DNA of 13,954 nucleotides from an uncultured Cocleimonas sp. (lineage in GTDB: Bacteria; Pseudomonadota; Gammaproteobacteria; Thiotrichales; Thiotrichaceae), in contig CALISP010000162.1 of the NCBI GenBank assembly GCA_938041705.1, forward strand, positions 1 through 13,954, in the 5' to 3' direction. The notes under the pieces are model-generated. The model searched no databases and was not told the origin of the DNA. It saw nothing but the letters and a program-made list of their open reading frames with translations. A program made the position numbers and the translations under genes. Positions within the stretch are counted from its first letter, which is position 1. Every line of letters begins with the position of its first letter. Shown here piece by piece: positions 13,824 to 13,954 of this stretch.

Positions 13824-13954
13824 TTGAATTCAACAGCGACAAGTTTTAATACGGTTAGAAAAATACTCGAAAATTTACCTATTGGTTGGTTAGAACTGAC
13901 AACCCACCGTCTGGATATCTATGATGAAGAGCAGGCAAAATCACAATTTTTAGA
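13824..13954 (+). CDS. Start of an unrecognised gene (3' partial)
   Basis: An open frame runs from TTG 13824 to the window end (43 codons visible), with AGGGA (13813-13817) at good spacing, which supports the TTG start. The visible product, MNSTATSFNTVRKILENLPIGWLELTTHRLD..., has no signal peptide or membrane span. I do not recognise a family. It lies 110 bp after the FAD oxidoreductase gene on the same strand, with a possible promoter of its own. Confidence 0.6.
   Translation, partial: MNSTATSFNTVRKILENLPIGWLELTTHRLDIYDEEQAKSQFL

Overview
The window comes from an AT-rich bacterium, most likely a gammaproteobacterium. It has a RecBCD-type recB-recD pair, a GlyGly-CTERM-type secreted protein, an AlkX/YcaQ glycosylase of the E. 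coli subtype and a membrane-bound LytTR regulator. Genus cannot be fixed from the sequence. No transposase, integrase, CRISPR array, tRNA or rRNA was seen.

Layout. (1) 1-2496: 3' end of recB and complete recD, translationally coupled (TAATG overlap). (2) 2497-4830: a minus-strand gene for a secreted, internally duplicated surface protein, followed by a decayed second copy of the last ~230 bp of recD. The duplicated recD tails therefore bracket a ~2 kb single-gene cassette. (3) 4831-6370: a winged-helix/alpha-beta-hydrolase fusion regulator divergent from a 53-aa small ORF, with an 11-bp tandem repeat between them that looks like an OmpR/PhoB-type operator. (4) 6371-7893: a REP-like inverted-repeat element, then an AlkX/YcaQ-type DNA glycosylase gene. 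(5) 7977-10246: a membrane LytTR regulator, a Cys-rich exported protein downstream of it on the same strand, and a divergent PEBP-like lipoprotein gene. A pair of 9-bp direct repeats with starts 20 bp apart lies in the divergent promoter region and is a candidate LytTR site. (6) 10247-12066: a perfect 14-bp hairpin, a second GC-rich inverted repeat, then an MscS-like channel with a C-terminal cyclic-nucleotide-binding-like domain. (7) 12394 to the end: a DAO-family FAD oxidoreductase and the start of an unrecognised gene.

The most unusual feature is a short G-rich dispersed repeat, consensus AAAAGTAGGGGGGTGTC usually followed by TTTT. It occurs eight times in 14 kb, always on the + strand whatever the direction of nearby genes. 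Six copies are intergenic. Two lie inside the recB and recD reading frames, in segments that look like extra loops compared with E. coli RecB and RecD. The coding copies read Lys-Trp (AAG TGG), where five of the six intergenic copies would read Lys-stop (AAG TAG). Together with the recD-tail duplication this suggests a dispersed repeat family of unknown function. DNA repair (recBD, alkX) and envelope or signalling genes (LytTR, lipoproteins, MscS-cNMP) are the two functional themes, but nothing shows that the window as a whole is one system.
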